Origin: Sinomicrobium pectinilyticum
GTDB taxonomy: Bacteria > Bacteroidota > Bacteroidia > Flavobacteriales > Flavobacteriaceae
Reading direction: 5' to 3'
DNA: 64,000 nt
Assembly (NCBI RefSeq): GCF_003725735.1
Contig: NZ_RJTM01000108.1
Coordinates: forward strand, 40,694-104,693
Shown: piece by piece, positions 45,538 through 54,591 of the stretch
Layout: every line of letters starts with the position of its first letter
Numbering within the stretch: position 1 is the stretch's first letter
Notes under the pieces: generated by a model
Seen by the model: only the letters and a program-made list of their open reading frames with translations
Database searches by the model: none
What the model was told of the DNA's origin: nothing
Translations under genes and position numbers: made by a program

Positions 45538-45891
45538 TTACTGCGCTGTTCCGGTAGTGTCCGTTGCAGGTGCCGGAGTGTCTGTCTGTTGTGGTGCGGT
45601 GGTTTCTCTTTCTGTCCTTTGTCCGTCCAGCAATTTGGAATCCTGTGAAGAATTTCCGCTTTTGAGTGACAGGTTGGAAAGGAGTATAAGGGCGATGAGG
45701 ATCGTGGCCAGGGTCCATGTACTTTTGTCCAGGAAATCCCCTGTCTTTTTAACCCCGCCCACTATCTGGCCGCCTCCGCCGCCAAAAGACGAAGAAAGTC
45801 CGCCGCCTTTCGGATTCTGTACCATAATAACCAGGATCAATAAAAGCGATACTATGATAATCAGCACTAAAAAGATAGAAAACGTACTCAT
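45538..45891 (-). CDS. secG: Preprotein translocase subunit SecG
   Basis: The 117-residue protein has the SecG layout of two membrane helices (FSIFLVLIIIVSLLLILVIM and TWTLATILIALILLSNL) joined by the typical Gly/Ser-rich loop QNPKGGGLSSSFGGGGGQIV followed by GGVKKTGDFLDK. A Thr/Ala-rich tail of about 35 residues follows. It assists SecYE in protein export across the inner membrane. It is the last gene in the minus-strand cluster that also holds lptE, and a terminator follows directly. Confidence 0.93.
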   Translation of the reverse strand: MSTFSIFLVLIIIVSLLLILVIMVQNPKGGGLSSSFGGGGGQIVGGVKKTGDFLDKSTWTLATILIALILLSNLSLKSGNSSQDSKLLDGQRTERETTAPQQTDTPAPATDTTGTAQ

Positions 45892-45976
45892 TGTTGATGT
45901 TATAATTTGTTAATATAATTTTGTTCTTTCGGTTCCGGGAATTGTTTTGCCCGGTCATTAGCTGTCAGGGAACCAG

Positions 45977-46849
45977 TTAGTTACTTTGTTGTAATTTCCG
46001 GATGGCCCTGATTTGGTCTGCAAAGAAACCACTTTTTTCCGGATATTTCAAACTTAATATTTTATAGGCCTGAATGGCATTTTTATATCGCTTCTGTTCC
46101 AGGTATACTTTGGCCAGGGTTTCTGTCATAAGTTCGGCCTTTTCCATCTGGGTACTTTTTGCGAGGTTTACGACAGGTGTTTCTTTGTTGCGGTCAGCTG
46201 CTTTCGGAACTATTTTCGGATTGGCCTTTATAAACTTGTCAATGAGTTTGAACTTCCTGCTTTGATCGGAAGCAGTCTCTTTTTCCCCCGGACCGGAGGC
46301 GGACTTTTTCTCTTCTCTCTGCACCGGCCGTGCAGCGGAGAGTTTTAGCCATTCGGTAAAAGAGTGTTTTTCATTCCGGCTGAACTCAAGAGGCTCTCCT
46401 ATATGGAGCTGCTGTTCTTCTTCGGAAGGTAGCTCTTTTTCCACCGGCATAAAAACGGAAGGGTCCAGGATTTGTTCGGCTTCCTTTTCACTGCCTATGT
46501 GGGTTTGCTCTATCAGCTTCCGGTTTTCCAGGCGGATCTCCTGTGCGTTCACCTCGATGCCCGCTATGTCAGGATGATTTCCGGCAATGGTCCGGGCAAT
46601 GCGGTTTTGTATGAAATCCCTGGACGTGATAAGGTCGAACAGTACGGCCCTGTCGGTGGTATAAGCCGCTGTTTTTTTTAAGGTATCGTTATATTTGAAA
46701 CTGTTGAGGTTTTTCAGCCCTTTGAGGTGCAATGCCCTGGCACATTGGAAAAAGGGATATTGTTCAATGACCTGTTCCAGGGAAGTGGTTTCTCCCAGAC
46801 GGATATTTTTCGGATTTCGCAAGAGATGTATGAAATTTGAAACGGTCAT
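45977..46849 (-). CDS. Conserved flavobacterial protein with C-terminal TPR-like helices
   Basis: The 290-residue cytoplasmic protein begins TVSNFIHLLRNPKNIRLGET and PFFQCARALHLKGLKNLNSF. A middle stretch of about 110 residues is acidic and low in complexity. The C-terminal 60 residues form helices of TPR type (TETLAKVYLEQKRYKNAIQA then YKILSLKYPEKSGFFADQI). Proteins of this kind occur between lptE and secG throughout the Flavobacteriaceae. No function is known. There is no signal peptide. It lies 56 bases after lptE on the same strand. Confidence 0.8.
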   Translation of the reverse strand: MTVSNFIHLLRNPKNIRLGETTSLEQVIEQYPFFQCARALHLKGLKNLNSFKYNDTLKKTAAYTTDRAVLFDLITSRDFIQNRIARTIAGNHPDIAGIEVNAQEIRLENRKLIEQTHIGSEKEAEQILDPSVFMPVEKELPSEEEQQLHIGEPLEFSRNEKHSFTEWLKLSAARPVQREEKKSASGPGEKETASDQSRKFKLIDKFIKANPKIVPKAADRNKETPVVNLAKSTQMEKAELMTETLAKVYLEQKRYKNAIQAYKILSLKYPEKSGFFADQIRAIRKLQQSN

Positions 46850-46905
46850 AAACTATTATAAACACTCTGTTTTCGGGATTTGACAAATAATAATGTGCGT
46901 TTTCC

Positions 46906-47421
46906 TTACCAATCGGCAAGAGATGCATTAAATATATCCTGGGTTATCCTTTCAAAAATTTCCTGGTGTGCTGCACTTTGCACGGCACTCAGCTGTTCGT
47001 TTGCCCCGAAATCATAAAAGAAAGAAAAAGTTCTTTCGAAATCGGCATCTTCCTTGGTGTTGTTGACAAAACGTACCCGCACTCCTATAGTAAGCCTGTT
47101 TTGGGCCGCTGTTTGCTGGGCCGTAGCAGTCATAGGGGCTACACGGTATTCGGTGATTTCTCCTTCGTAAAGAAGGTCGCCGCCGGAAGGTACGAGGTCC
47201 AGGCTGGTCTGGTTCATTATCAGGTCCTGCAGGGCAAGGGTGAAATCCCTGTCCAGTCCCGGCTCTACCAGAGGAGCTTCATTACGAAAGCTATTGACCT
47301 GAAAGGTCTGTGCACTACCGACATCACCTCCGGTGAAATTATAGACTCCGCAGCCGTGTACGGTGATTAATGCGAGGAATGCGAAAATATATCCTCCCTT
47401 AACGGGGTTTGGTATTCTCAT
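46906..47421 (-). CDS. lptE: LptE family outer membrane assembly lipoprotein
   Basis: The 171-residue protein has a lipoprotein signal (IFAFLALITVHGCGVYNFTG). The body follows the LptE pattern: VNSFRNEAPLVEPGLDRDFT, ALQDLIMNQTSLDLVPSGGD, LLYEGEITEYRVAPM and a C-terminal AAHQEIFERITQDIFNASLADW (last residues). It plugs LptD to place lipopolysaccharide in the outer leaflet. It sits 87 bases downstream of the sigma-54 activator gene and upstream of the TPR-like gene and secG, the usual flavobacterial order. Confidence 0.9.
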   Translation of the reverse strand: MRIPNPVKGGYIFAFLALITVHGCGVYNFTGGDVGSAQTFQVNSFRNEAPLVEPGLDRDFTLALQDLIMNQTSLDLVPSGGDLLYEGEITEYRVAPMTATAQQTAAQNRLTIGVRVRFVNNTKEDADFERTFSFFYDFGANEQLSAVQSAAHQEIFERITQDIFNASLADW

Positions 47422-47508
47422 TGGATTGGGTGTTATGATACTATATGTTATGTAACGTTCCCGGCAAAGGTATTATTTAAAATGACTTATTAATTCCGTC
47501 TTTTTTAT

Positions 47509-48822
47509 TCAGAGATCGTACTGCTTTATTTTCCGGTACAATGTCCTTTCGGAAATGCCGAGTTCTGCCGCTGCTGCTTTTCGTTTTCCGTGGTTGCGGT
47601 CCAGTGCTTTTTTTATGAGTTCCAGTTCTTTATCCTGTAACGAAAGCGTTTCTTCTTCCTCGATCTCCTCGGCAAAGTGATATTTGTCTTCGTTTCTCCC
47701 CCGTATGGCAGGATGTTGTGTAACGGGCACTACTTCCAGGGCATCGCTGTCCTCGTAATCTTCAATGTCGCTGTAATCTTCTGTACGGGGGCCGGGATTT
47801 TTGCTATCGGGATCAAAATCGGATTCGTCACCTGATTTGCCATAGATTTTCTGTATAAGGTTCTGGTTCTCTTCTTGTACTTTCTGACTGCTGCCGGACT
47901 GCATTAATTCCAGTGTCAGTTTTTTGAGATCGTTGAGATCGCTCTTCATGTCAAACAGTATTTTGTAGAGGATCTCCCGTTCACTGCCAAAATCGGCCTG
48001 GCTTTTTTTCTCATTAATAACAGCAGGAAGATTTTTCCCGGCACCTGGCAGGTATCCCGTCAGGGTGTCTCCCGATATACTCCGTTCCTGTTCCAGTACG
48101 GATATCTGTTCGGCTACGTTTCGCAGCTGTCGTATATTTCCCGCCCAGCGGTATTTCAGCAATAATTGTACGGCATCATCTTCGAGTCGAATGGCGGGCA
48201 TTTTGTATTTCTGGGCAAAATCGGCAGCAAATTTCCGGAAGAGGAGATGAATATCGTCTTTTCTGTCACGCAGGGGCGGCAGGTGAATTTCCACGGTGCT
48301 GAGACGGTAGTAAAGGTCTTCGCGGAACTTTTCTTTTTCTATGGCCTCAAACATGTTTACATTGGTAGCCGCAACGATACGCACGTTGGTTTTTTGTACC
48401 TTGGAAGATCCTACTTTTATAAATTCCCCGTTTTCCAGTACCCGCAGAAGGCGTACCTGCGTGGTAAGCGGTAGCTCCCCGACTTCGTCGAGAAATATCG
48501 TTCCCCCGTCAGCTTCTTCAAAATAACCGCTCCTGGTCTGGGTGGCTCCAGTAAACGATCCTTTTTCGTGTCCGAAAAGCTCACTGTCTATGGTCCCTTC
48601 GGGAATGGCCCCGCAGTTAACCGCAATAAATTTGCCGTGTTTCCGGTGAGACAGTGAATGGATGATCTTAGGAATGCTTTCTTTTCCCACACCGCTTTCC
48701 CCGGTAACCAGCACGGAAATGTCCGTAGGAGCCACCTGTATGGCTTTCTCTATGGCGCGGTTAAGTTTTACATCATTACCTATAATACCGAATCGCTGCT
48801 TTATGGCTTGTACGTTTTCCAT
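47509..48822 (-). CDS. Sigma-54 interaction domain (enhancer-binding) regulator without receiver domain
   Basis: The 437-residue protein starts almost directly with the AAA+ domain: Walker A GESGVGKE, the sigma-54-contacting loop GSFTGA (usual form GAFTGA) in GHEKGSFTGATQTRSGYFEE, Walker B GGTIFLDEVGELP, and RIVAATNVNM. After about residue 240 comes an acidic linker of some 130 residues, then a Fis-type helix-turn-helix (DRNHGKRKAAAAELGISERT, LYRKIKQYDL). No receiver, GAF or PAS sensor domain is present, so its activity may be set by abundance or a partner. It lies between miaB and lptE and may control envelope genes; the target is unknown. Confidence 0.92.
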   Translation of the reverse strand: MENVQAIKQRFGIIGNDVKLNRAIEKAIQVAPTDISVLVTGESGVGKESIPKIIHSLSHRKHGKFIAVNCGAIPEGTIDSELFGHEKGSFTGATQTRSGYFEEADGGTIFLDEVGELPLTTQVRLLRVLENGEFIKVGSSKVQKTNVRIVAATNVNMFEAIEKEKFREDLYYRLSTVEIHLPPLRDRKDDIHLLFRKFAADFAQKYKMPAIRLEDDAVQLLLKYRWAGNIRQLRNVAEQISVLEQERSISGDTLTGYLPGAGKNLPAVINEKKSQADFGSEREILYKILFDMKSDLNDLKKLTLELMQSGSSQKVQEENQNLIQKIYGKSGDESDFDPDSKNPGPRTEDYSDIEDYEDSDALEVVPVTQHPAIRGRNEDKYHFAEEIEEEETLSLQDKELELIKKALDRNHGKRKAAAAELGISERTLYRKIKQYDL

Positions 48823-48924
48823 AGTTTTGTCCGATCCCCTTGTCGCATAATTTATTGGAAAGGGAATAGCTTATTGGTTACACTTCATTGTTATTTCCGG
48901 GAAGATAACCCTCCGGACCGGCTG

Positions 48925-50391
48925 TCAGACGGAAAGATCTACTGCTTCCCCGATCAGGGTGGCAGGAGTACAGTCTGTGATCTTAACATTTACAAACTCA
49001 CCTATTTTGTAATTTTCTTTTGGGAAAACCACTACGGTGTTTTGTGTATTTCGCCCCATCCAGTGTGCATCACTCTTTTTGGAAAGGCCTTCAATAAGTA
49101 CTTCTTCCGTTTTGCCGAGATGCTGCCGGGTCCTGTACAGTCCGTGTTGCTGTTGCAGGTTAATGATCTCCGTTAGCCTTCGCTTTTTTACCTCTTCGGG
49201 GACATCATCTTCCATTTTCCTGGCAGCAAGGGTTCCGGGCCTTTCGGAATAAGCAAACATGAAACCGAAGTCATATTTTACGTATTCCATCAGGGAAAGG
49301 GTGTCCCGATGATCTTCTTCGGTCTCTGTGGGGAATCCTGTAATCATATCGTGTGAAATAGCACAATCGGGAATGATCTTGCGGATATTTTCTATAAGTT
49401 CAAAATACTCTTCACGGGTGTGCAGGCGGTTCATGGCCTTCAGTATCCGGTTGCTGCCGCTTTGTACGGGCAGGTGGATATATTTACAGATATTCCGGTA
49501 TTGGGCCATGACTTCAATAACATCCAGTGTCATATCCTGCGGGTTAGAAGTAGAGAAGCGGATACGCATACCGGGTTGGGCCTCCGCAACCATGGCCAGC
49601 AGCCCTGCAAAATTCACAGCAGTGGCTTTCTGTATTTCTGATGCATTGTCATAATCCTTTTTCAGGCCGCCTCCGTACCACAGGTAGCTGTCCACGTTTT
49701 GCCCCAGAAGCGTTATTTCTTTATATCCTTTTTCCCACAGTTCATTTACCTCCTCCAGTATGGATTGCGGGTCCCGGCTTCTTTCCCGTCCCCGTGTAAA
49801 AGGTACGACACAGAACGTGCACATATTGTCACACCCCCTGGTAATAGACACAAAGGCGGTCACCCCGTTGCTGTTCAGGCGGACGGGGGCTACATCGCCG
49901 TAGGTCTCTTCTTTGGAGAGGATCACATTTACGGCATTCCGGCCTTCGTCTATTTCCTGTACCAGGTTGGGAAGGTCTTTATAGGCGTCAGGGCCGACGA
50001 CCATGTCCACAATTTTTTCTTCTTCCAGGAATTTGTTTTTAAGGCGTTCGGCCATACAGCCCAGTACCCCGACCTTCATTCCCGGGTTTATTTTTTTGAC
50101 GGCATTGAATTTTTCGAGTCTTTTGCGTACGGTTTGCTCGGCCTTTTCCCGTATAGAGCAGGTATTTATAAGGACGAGGTCTGCCTCTTCCACTTGCCTG
50201 GTGGTATTAAAACCTTCATTGGCCAGGATGGAGGCCACAATCTCACTGTCGGAAAAATTCATTTGGCAGCCGTAGCTTTCTATGTAAAGCTTTCTGCCGT
50301 CCTTTTCATTCCGTATTGCCTGTTCCGCATTTTTTTGCGGGTCCAGGACAAGGCTTTCTCCCTGTTTCTTTTCGTCAATTATTTTTTCCAT
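48925..50391 (-). CDS. miaB: tRNA-2-methylthio-N6-dimethylallyladenosine synthase MiaB
   Basis: This 488-residue radical SAM methylthiotransferase modifies A37 of tRNAs reading UNN codons. The N-terminal UPF0004 domain has three cluster Cys ([37 protein letters not shown]). The radical SAM cluster is C-x3-C-x2-C in [22 protein letters not shown]-terminal TRAM domain ends the protein ([19 protein letters not shown]). It has an N-terminal extension of about 35 residues before LYIESYGC, as often in Bacteroidota. It is the first gene of the minus-strand cluster, with a promoter seen about 115 bases upstream. Confidence 0.96.
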   Translation of the reverse strand: MEKIIDEKKQGESLVLDPQKNAEQAIRNEKDGRKLYIESYGCQMNFSDSEIVASILANEGFNTTRQVEEADLVLINTCSIREKAEQTVRKRLEKFNAVKKINPGMKVGVLGCMAERLKNKFLEEEKIVDMVVGPDAYKDLPNLVQEIDEGRNAVNVILSKEETYGDVAPVRLNSNGVTAFVSITRGCDNMCTFCVVPFTRGRERSRDPQSILEEVNELWEKGYKEITLLGQNVDSYLWYGGGLKKDYDNASEIQKATAVNFAGLLAMVAEAQPGMRIRFSTSNPQDMTLDVIEVMAQYRNICKYIHLPVQSGSNRILKAMNRLHTREEYFELIENIRKIIPDCAISHDMITGFPTETEEDHRDTLSLMEYVKYDFGFMFAYSERPGTLAARKMEDDVPEEVKKRRLTEIINLQQQHGLYRTRQHLGKTEEVLIEGLSKKSDAHWMGRNTQNTVVVFPKENYKIGEFVNVKITDCTPATLIGEAVDLSV

Positions 50392-50506
50392 AAGGACTCA
50401 GGCCCGTAACGGGCGGTTCATTTGCTTCCCGGAACATTGTGCCAGCATTTATCTGGCAGGTCCATGCCGGGAACCGTTTAAAAAATCAATTCGTAATTAT
50501 ATGGTG

Positions 50507-50539
50507 CAAAGATAGGATTATTTATAAACCTAGTGACAA
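50507..50539 (-). promoter_or_regulatory. Promoter of miaB
   Basis: On the minus strand TTG (50539-50537), a 22-base spacer and TATCTTTG (50514-50507) fit the Bacteroidota pattern with a full -7 match. The leader would be about 110 bases. Confidence 0.6.
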
Positions 50540-50610
50540 TTTGACAGGGAAATGCCGGTGGTTTTTTAGGCAAAAAAACGGAAGGGTATCCTTATAAATA
50601 TTTTTTAATA

Positions 50611-50618
50611 TACTTTTG
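50611..50618 (+). promoter_or_regulatory. Promoter -7 element of topA
   Basis: TACTTTTG is a full match to TAnnTTTG, 20 bases before the TopA ATG. The -33 region is AT-rich without a clear TTTG. Confidence 0.45.
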
Positions 50619-50637
50619 TAATCTTAAAAATGGGTTT

Positions 50638-53115
50638 ATGGCAAAGAATTTAGTGATTGTAGAGTCGCCTGCCAAGGCGAAGACCATAGAGAAATTCCTG
50701 GGTAAGGATTATAAGGTAGCATCCAGTTACGGGCATATTTCGGATCTGCCTTCCAAGGAACTCGGTGTGGATGTGGAAAAAGACTTCAAACCTAAATATA
50801 TTGTTTCAAAAGACAAGAAGGAAGTTGTTAAGAACCTCAAAAGTCTTGCTGCAAAAGCCGATACGGTCTGGCTGGCGAGTGATGAGGACCGGGAGGGAGA
50901 AGCTATTGCCTGGCACCTGGCAGAACAATTAAAACTGGACCGGTCTAAAGTAAAGAGGATCGTATTTAATGCCATTACCCAAAATTCCATTCTAAAAGCT
51001 ATTGAGAACCCCAGGGGGATCGACTATAACCTGGTAAATGCACAGCAGGCCCGGCGTGTACTGGACCGCCTGGTAGGTTATGAATTGTCGCCCATCCTCT
51101 GGAAAAAGATAAAAAGCGGTCTTTCCGCCGGGCGGGTACAGTCCGTGGCGGTACGGCTTATCGTGGAACGCGAACGGGAAATAACCGCTTTTACACCGGA
51201 GGCCTCTTTCCGCATTGTAGCGGAGTTTAAAACGGAAGCCGGCAAATCGTTCAAGGCAAAACTGCCCAAAACCTTTGCGACTAAAGAAGAAGCCAGAAAA
51301 TTCCTGGAAAACAATATAGGTGCGGAATTTCAGGTGGCAAACCTAGAGACCAAACCGGCAAAAAAGACCCCGGCACCACCCTTTACCACTTCTACGTTAC
51401 AGCAGGAAGCCTCAAGGAAACTTTATTTTTCGGTGAGCAAGACCATGAATATGGCCCAGAGGTTATATGAAGCGGGACTTATTACCTATATGAGAACGGA
51501 TAGTGTGAACCTTTCTCCTGAAGCGGTAGAAGCTGCAAAAGAGGAAATTCAACGTGAATACGGACAGAAATACAGTAAGCCGCGTAACTTTTCGCAAAAG
51601 GCAAAAGGGGCGCAGGAAGCTCACGAAGCGATAAGGCCTACGGATATTTCCAGGCATTCCGTATCTGTGGAAAGGGACCAGGCCAGGTTGTACGACCTGA
51701 TATGGAAGCGTACCATAGCCTCGCAGATGAGCGATGCCGAACTGGAACGGACCCTGGTGAAAATAGAAGCCGATACACATAAGGAGCAATTTACGGCTAA
51801 CGGTGAGGTCCTCAAATTTGACGGCTTCCTGAAAGTGTATATCGAAGGAACGGACGATGAAGACGAAGAACAGGCCGATCTGCTGCCTGCCCTGGCCGTA
51901 GGGGAAAACCTTATCAATAATTATATGACGGCTACACAGCGGTTTTCCAGGGCGCCGTATCGCTATACGGAAGCTTCCCTGGTGAAAAAGCTGGAAGAGC
52001 TCGGCATAGGCCGTCCGTCTACATATGCCCCGACGATCTCCACGATTCAGAACAGGGGATATATCGAAAAGGGAAGCATCGAAGGGACGGAGCGAAACTA
52101 TATTCAGTTCACTCTCGAAAAAGAAAAGGTGCAGGAAAAGACCCTGTCCGAAATTACCGGATCGGATAAAGGAAAACTGGTACCTACGGATATCGGTATG
52201 ATCGTGAACGATTTTCTCGTTAACCATTTTGAAAATATACTGGACTATAACTTTACCGCCAGGGTAGAACAGAATTTCGATGATATTGCTTCCGGGCAGG
52301 AAGACTGGACACTGATGATGAAAGATTTTTACGAGGATTTTCATCCTCAGGTAAAAGATGTGGAAGAGAATGCGGACAGGGAAACCGGGGAAAGGATACT
52401 GGGAACAGATCCGGAAACCGGACGGCAGGTCAGTGTACGTCTCGGGCGCTTCGGTCCCATGGTTCAGATAGGCGTTGCGGATGAAGAGGAAAAACCGAAA
52501 TTTGCAAGTCTTTTGCCGGAACAGACCATTGAAAGTATCACCCTCGGGGAAGCATTGGAATTGTTCGCACTGCCACGGAACCTGGGAGAGTATGAAGGAA
52601 AAACCGTGGAGGTCAATGTCGGCAGGTACGGTCCGTATGTTCGTTACGATAATACGTTTATATCCCTGGATAAAGGAGAAGATGTTTTTGATGTTACCCT
52701 GGATCGGGCTGTGGAACTGATAAAAGCCAAACAAAAGGCAGATGCACCCATTGCAAGTTATAAAGGGAAAGAAGTAACCAAGGGGAAAGGCCGTTTCGGT
52801 CCCTTCATCAAATGGGACGGCATGTTCGTGAACGTGAATAAAAAGTACGATTTTGACAACCTTTCGGATTCCGATATCCGGGAGCTGATAGAGGACAAAT
52901 TGAAAAAAGAAGCGGAGAAAGTCGTACAGGAATGGCCGGATGAAGGAATTAGAATAGAAAAGGCCCGCTGGGGAAGGCATAATATCATAAAAGGCAGGGC
53001 CAAGGTAGAGCTCTCCAAGGATGTAGATGTGAATCAGTTGAGCCTGGAGGACGCGAAAGGGATGCTGGATAAAAAAGCCCCGAAAAAGAAAAAGTCCACA
53101 AAAGCGAAGAAATAG
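50638..53115 (+). CDS. topA: DNA topoisomerase I (type IA)
   Basis: The 825-residue enzyme relaxes negative supercoils. The Toprim domain is at the N-terminus (KNLVIVESPAKAKTIEKFLG; LASDEDREGEAIAWHL with the acidic metal residues). The catalytic Tyr284 lies in LYEAGLITYMRTDSVNL. LKIPSTYAP-type sequence appears as IGRPSTYAPTISTIQNRGYI. Instead of the C4 zinc fingers of E. coli TopA, the last 230 residues have three Topo_C repeats (RLGRFGPMVQIG, NVGRYGPYVRYDN, GKGRFGPFIKWDG) and a Lys-rich tail, the usual Bacteroidota form. It opens the plus-strand topA-arginase-like-gldKLMN block. Confidence 0.97.
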   Translation: MAKNLVIVESPAKAKTIEKFLGKDYKVASSYGHISDLPSKELGVDVEKDFKPKYIVSKDKKEVVKNLKSLAAKADTVWLASDEDREGEAIAWHLAEQLKLDRSKVKRIVFNAITQNSILKAIENPRGIDYNLVNAQQARRVLDRLVGYELSPILWKKIKSGLSAGRVQSVAVRLIVEREREITAFTPEASFRIVAEFKTEAGKSFKAKLPKTFATKEEARKFLENNIGAEFQVANLETKPAKKTPAPPFTTSTLQQEASRKLYFSVSKTMNMAQRLYEAGLITYMRTDSVNLSPEAVEAAKEEIQREYGQKYSKPRNFSQKAKGAQEAHEAIRPTDISRHSVSVERDQARLYDLIWKRTIASQMSDAELERTLVKIEADTHKEQFTANGEVLKFDGFLKVYIEGTDDEDEEQADLLPALAVGENLINNYMTATQRFSRAPYRYTEASLVKKLEELGIGRPSTYAPTISTIQNRGYIEKGSIEGTERNYIQFTLEKEKVQEKTLSEITGSDKGKLVPTDIGMIVNDFLVNHFENILDYNFTARVEQNFDDIASGQEDWTLMMKDFYEDFHPQVKDVEENADRETGERILGTDPETGRQVSVRLGRFGPMVQIGVADEEEKPKFASLLPEQTIESITLGEALELFALPRNLGEYEGKTVEVNVGRYGPYVRYDNTFISLDKGEDVFDVTLDRAVELIKAKQKADAPIASYKGKEVTKGKGRFGPFIKWDGMFVNVNKKYDFDNLSDSDIRELIEDKLKKEAEKVVQEWPDEGIRIEKARWGRHNIIKGRAKVELSKDVDVNQLSLEDAKGMLDKKAPKKKKSTKAKK

Positions 53116-53311
53116 ATTGTATTGATTTTCCGGAGTTATTAATTCCGTATGTTGGATTTTTACAGGAACATTTTCGTATATTCCGGCTTTCTTTTTCCAC
53201 TGATGTGCAGGGGTGATGTTTGCAGTGGTAATTGGCCAAAGATATAAAAAACAATATTGAGAAAAAACAGCTTCGGCTGGATAAACCCAATCTTCGAAAG
53301 ATACAGACTGT

Positions 53312-54472
53312 ATGGATTTTGAGTTTTTGTCCCCGGTAAGTACGGTGGTTTTGGCACATAGTCAACTGCTATCCCGGCAAACCATAGGGAAGTACATGAG
53401 CATTCATACCGAAAAAGACGGATTCCCGGAACTGGATGATGTGCAACTGGCAATAATAGGGGTCAATGAAACCAGGAATGCGTCGATCCAGACCATGGAC
53501 CGGCCGGACCTGAATGAAATAAGAATACAGCTGTACCAGCTTTTTACCGGAAACTGGGGAAGCAACATTGCGGACCTGGGAAATATAGAGCCCGGAGAAA
53601 CGGTGGAAGATACCTATTTTGCCGTAAAAACCGTAGTGGAGCACCTGGTGAAAAATCATACGGTCCCTATAATCATAGGAGGAAGCCAGGATATTACCTA
53701 CGCCACCTATCGCGCTTTTGACAAACTCGAACAAATGGTTAACGTGGTAGCGGTAGACAGCAAATTCGATTTCGGTTCGTCCGAAGAGCTTATTTCTTCC
53801 AATTCGTACATGAGCAAGATCATCGTGGAACAACCGAATAACCTGTTTAATTTCTGCAACCTGGGGTACCAGACCTACTTTAATGCTCAGGAAGAAATTG
53901 ATTTGATGGAAAAGTTGTTCTTTGATGCTTACAGACTTGGCGCCGTGACCGGGGACATTACCCTGGCAGAACCTGTTTTTCGCGATGCCGATGTGGTAAG
54001 TGTGGATATGACGGCTGTAAGGGCAGCCGATCTGGGGAATGCCCCCGACACTTATCCTAATGGTTTTGACGGTCGTGAGATTTGTGCCATAGCCAGGTAT
54101 GCGGGGATCAGTGATAAGGTTTCCGTATTTGGTATTTACGAGAACAGAAATACCCGTATGAATGCCCAGCTCGCCGCACAGGTGCTCTGGTATTTTATGG
54201 AAGGATACAACTTCAGAAAAAAAGATTATCCGTTTATCGGGACAGAGAGTTACGAGAAATACATAGTGCCGATGGAAGATCAGGAACTGTGTTTTTATAA
54301 AAGTGATATCTCCGGAAGGTGGTGGATAGAAGTACCGATTCTTGGAGAGATGAATAATAAATTGAAAAGACATACGTTATTACCATGCACCCACAAAGAT
54401 TATTTAGACGCCTGTAACGAAGTCGTTCCCGAACGTTGGTGGAAGGCATATAAGAAAACGGCCCTGGGGTAA
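53312..54472 (+). CDS. Arginase-fold protein (annotated as formimidoylglutamase in relatives), metal ligands altered
   Basis: The 386-residue protein has the ureohydrolase alpha/beta fold: VPIIIGGSQDITYATYRAF, VNVVAVDSKFDFGSSEELIS and ADVVSVDMTAVRAADLGNAP align with the three metal motifs GGxH, DAHxD and S-x-D-x-D of arginases. Three of the six Mn ligands are changed: Gln126 for His, Lys151 for His, and Thr234 for Asp; Asp149, Asp153 and Asp232 remain. It is therefore unlikely to be a normal arginase or formimidoylglutamase. It stands in the conserved flavobacterial place between topA and gldK, so a role connected to gliding or type IX secretion is possible. It has no signal peptide. Confidence 0.82.
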   Translation: MDFEFLSPVSTVVLAHSQLLSRQTIGKYMSIHTEKDGFPELDDVQLAIIGVNETRNASIQTMDRPDLNEIRIQLYQLFTGNWGSNIADLGNIEPGETVEDTYFAVKTVVEHLVKNHTVPIIIGGSQDITYATYRAFDKLEQMVNVVAVDSKFDFGSSEELISSNSYMSKIIVEQPNNLFNFCNLGYQTYFNAQEEIDLMEKLFFDAYRLGAVTGDITLAEPVFRDADVVSVDMTAVRAADLGNAPDTYPNGFDGREICAIARYAGISDKVSVFGIYENRNTRMNAQLAAQVLWYFMEGYNFRKKDYPFIGTESYEKYIVPMEDQELCFYKSDISGRWWIEVPILGEMNNKLKRHTLLPCTHKDYLDACNEVVPERWWKAYKKTALG

Positions 54473-54591
54473 TTTCCGGTACAGGGGTGCTTTTTGAAAC
54501 AGAGGATAAACATCTGGCAAAAAAAACTTGTTCCGGGTAATTGAAGTAGGTATGCTCGAATTTTTTAAACTATAAATAACCGAAAAAACGA

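Noticed and set aside
51463..52980. A 505-codon open frame on the minus strand inside topA
   Set aside because: It lies wholly within an unmistakable topA, has no recognisable domain, and its composition (many Phe, His, Arg and Ile) is that of antisense reading of Glu/Lys-rich coding DNA.
53369..54373. A 334-codon open frame on the minus strand inside the arginase-like gene
   Set aside because: It is antisense to a conserved gene with good codon use on the other strand; no motif was found.
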